Assembly (NCBI GenBank): GCA_000320545.1
Contig: ADNK01002378.1
Location: forward strand, 1-50,000
Reading direction: 5' to 3'
Origin: Bigelowiella natans CCMP2755
Lineage: Eukaryota; Cercozoa; Chlorarachniophyceae
Length of the DNA: 50,000 bases
Position 1 is the stretch's first letter. Every line of letters starts with the position of its first letter. A model generated the notes under the pieces. That model did not search any database, was not told where the DNA came from, and was given only the letters and a program-made list of their open reading frames with translations. A program made the translations under genes and the position numbers. Shown in pieces: positions 48,159 to 50,000 of the stretch.

Positions 48159-49430
48159 CATGTTTGCGTCTGTGTGATACAATGTATTTGTAGAAAATCC
48201 TGATGAGCATTTCGTACACATACAGTTCTCTCCTCCCCCATCCTCCAGTCCACTTTCTTAATTGTGACAATATAAAGATTATCGTAGTCTTAGGGTCTCT
48301 TTAACCGTGGCCGCAGTTGGCTTGAGTATTCTGCAGATTGCTTTCTGAAGAGTCACCTCAGGTGTTTTCCCGATTGTTTGGATTCCGGGTGGCTTTGATA
48401 CGACCGCAATATCATCATTCTCGTAAATTACCTGAATGATGGTGCAAGTAGTAAACGAAGAACGACGACACGAAAACAGCGGCGGCATTCTTGCCAAAAG
48501 GAAAAAAGATAGATGTTTTCCCAACGGGTTCGTCAGCAGCCTAGTATTCAAAAGCGCTGATTTAAGGATTCTTAGCGCTCACGACCGTGACAAAATATGG
48601 GCATTCTCGATGTTTTCTTGCCACGTTTGATTGCTGCTAATGTCTGAGTTGCGTTGGGTACTGACCAACCTTAACGTCAGGAAGCTCACGGTCAAAGTCA
48701 TGGGCGAGAAAATTTGAGGGCTCGTGGCGCTCCCTCCTGCAGATTTTGTCGCCAGCACGACAAACATAAGTCGTCGGCTTCATTTCTCCATTTACAACGA
48801 CGTGGCCTCTCCGCACAGCCCTCTTCGCCGATGACACTGAGGGGTACCTGATGAGAATGGGACTTCAGCGGGAGGGGTGGATGGGAAAGAAATGCTGACG
48901 CAATATGCCCCTTTCGATACACCCCCTACCCCTATCCCTCTCTTTTGATTTCATCTGACATTTCTGGGGCCAAATCATTGAGCGCTTGGGGTAATTTGCA
49001 TGGATTCATGCCGGAGGTGGGGAATGTCGCTAGCTCGTACAGTGAATGCCGCGGGGAGCCAACCTTGGCGTCGCTACTATATTTACTGTGATTGCTGCTA
49101 CTGCTGCTTTCTAGGCTAATCGAAGAGGCTTGTGTTGAGTTTGGCGAGAGATGAGGCCTCGTTCCTCTTCTTTTCGCTCCACCTCCTCTTCTCCTCGATT
49201 GACTACCGATCATCCTCGCCATTGAGGGATGATGGCTGCTCCCCACCCTCACGGTCGTTTCTGTAGCCCTTCTACCCCTTGATGTCCTAGCAGCCGGCAG
49301 CTGGAAGCGTCGTTTGGATATGCCTTCTGCTGCAGCTACTCCTCCCCTGACAGCATAGATACCATATCTCAGAAAGATGCTTGACCGAATATATCCGAGA
49401 AAGTTGATAACCGTCGGAATCCGCGTTGAT
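47116..49430 (-). CDS. RluA-family RNA pseudouridine synthase with S4 domain
   Basis: Converts uridine to pseudouridine in rRNA or tRNA. Core exons: 48847-48670, 48431-48306, 48058-48007, 47774-47116, all in phase. The S4 RNA-binding motif is SSAKRAVRRGHVVVNGEMKP. The catalytic part has NDDIAVVSKPPGIQT, then HRLDKPTGGLVL (catalytic Asp in the HRLD motif, split by an intron), RKRYRALVSGRL, and WPKHGRTHQIRRHMKSIGNP with the conserved RTHQIR. The C-terminus is acidic and low-complexity. An N-terminal extension probably lies at about 49430-48940 (basic, Ser-rich, RRFQLPAARTSRGRR to CKLPQALNDLAPEMSDEIK), but I find no GT donor before its stop that supplies the phase-2 junction the S4 exon needs. 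A hydrophobic stretch near 49500 (LALVLLSLLILVMM) could be a targeting signal; the destination organelle is uncertain. Confidence 0.9.
48119..48155. repeat. (AT)n microsatellite in a pseudouridine-synthase intron
   Basis: TA repeat within the intron 48059-48305. A CATG tandem (about 47877-47897) followed by GT repeats (about 47896-47913) lies in the next intron. Confidence 0.9.
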
Positions 49431-50000
49431 TGTTACTACTCCGTAGTGCTCGGAGGGAGAGGTAGCCCCTCATCATCACCAGAATCAGCAGAGAGAGCAA
49501 TACCAGAGCCAGCGAATGCCCGTACGATTTAGACGTCAGAGAGCAAAACTGGAGGCTCGGTAGCATTGGGGGGTTGGGCACCTGAGGGGAGGGGGCGAAG
49601 CACTTTGGTGAAAAATGGGGTGGCTTCAAATGATTTGGAAATGGCTCTATGACTTTCTGTCCCTCTCTGTCCAGAACGGGGAGAGGGATGTATTGTAAGC
49701 GATGAGCGCGTTGGAATCCTCGAGAGAGGTGTGTGGCTCAGCCAGCGTGTACTCGTCTTCCGATGCAGCCAGCCCTCTGTCACAAAGGGCGGAACTTCTA
49801 GACACGTAATCATCGGGAAAACTTCTGAGGACGCTACTGGAACGCTTATTCTCACGTAGAAAATGAAAAACGCATTGAATCTTCTCTTTGCGACTTGGCG
49901 TTATTTTGGTTCTGAAAGCCAAAAGGGCTGAGCCCTTGAACCCCTTTGGTTTCGGCTAATTATGATCGAGACAACATCCTAGATCTAGTAAATTTTTGAT
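49431..50000. other. Right window edge, unresolved minus-strand frames
   Basis: Minus-strand open frames here (for example starting MAFRTKITPSRKEKI at 49922) may be 5' exons of the pseudouridine synthase gene or of another gene cut by the window edge. No domain is recognisable. Confidence 0.3.

Noticed and set aside
1-50000. CRISPR arrays, bacterial operons, prophage or insertion sequences
   Set aside because: Spliceosomal introns throughout and no spacer arrays or transposase genes; this is nuclear eukaryotic DNA.

Overview
This is a stretch of eukaryotic nuclear DNA. It has GT-AG spliceosomal introns in almost every gene, genes on both strands, no operons, and many di- and trinucleotide microsatellites. 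The likely source is a photosynthetic protist with a secondary plastid, most likely a stramenopile (ochrophyte) alga; this is inference. The organellar-type ribosomal protein bL28 and the plastid glycolate/glycerate transporter (PLGG1/LrgB type) both begin with a secretory-type signal peptide instead of a simple transit peptide. In bL28 the predicted cleavage falls just before a phenylalanine, as in heterokont plastid precursors. A MAPK15/ERK7-type kinase would fit a lineage that makes cilia.

Layout: 0.3-3.6 kb LETM1 (-), with a perfect 92-bp inverted repeat around its last exon; 3.6-7.1 kb gene-poor, with a possible retroelement endonuclease scrap; 7.1-8.2 kb EF-hand protein (-), head to head with 8.4-11.6 kb NOL8-like RRM nucleolar protein (+); 12.5-14.0 kb ERK7/MAPK15-like kinase (-); 15.2-16.2 kb bL28 (+); 17.6-18.9 kb unidentified gene (-); 19.7-24.0 kb very intron-dense PDZ-domain gene (+); 25.4-27.6 kb FAD-dependent monooxygenase-like protein (+); 28.7-30.3 kb PLGG1-like transporter (+); 31.1-31.6 kb small conserved protein (-); 32.9-34.1 kb Aha1 N-domain protein (+); 34.9-39.3 kb unidentified intron-rich gene or genes (-); 40.0-41.9 kb membrane-anchored UDP-glycosyltransferase (+); 43.1-44.8 kb unidentified intron-rich gene (+); 44.7-46.5 kb BET/GTE bromodomain-NET protein (+); 47.1-49.4 kb RluA-type pseudouridine synthase (-).

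Exon models were built by reading conserved motifs, finding GT/AG boundaries and checking that codon phase is kept across each junction. Where all phases agree (LETM1, ERK7, bL28, Aha1, PLGG1, the UGT tail, the small conserved protein, most of RluA) the models are strong. Where they do not, this is stated. The genes look like unrelated housekeeping functions: mitochondrial ion exchange, ribosome biogenesis, plastid translation and photorespiration, Hsp90 regulation, chromatin reading and RNA modification.

Several intergenic stretches share an odd composition, dense in self-complementary tetramers (CTAG, CATG, TGCA) and in GCTAGC. They recur throughout the window and are the main structure not explained by genes.
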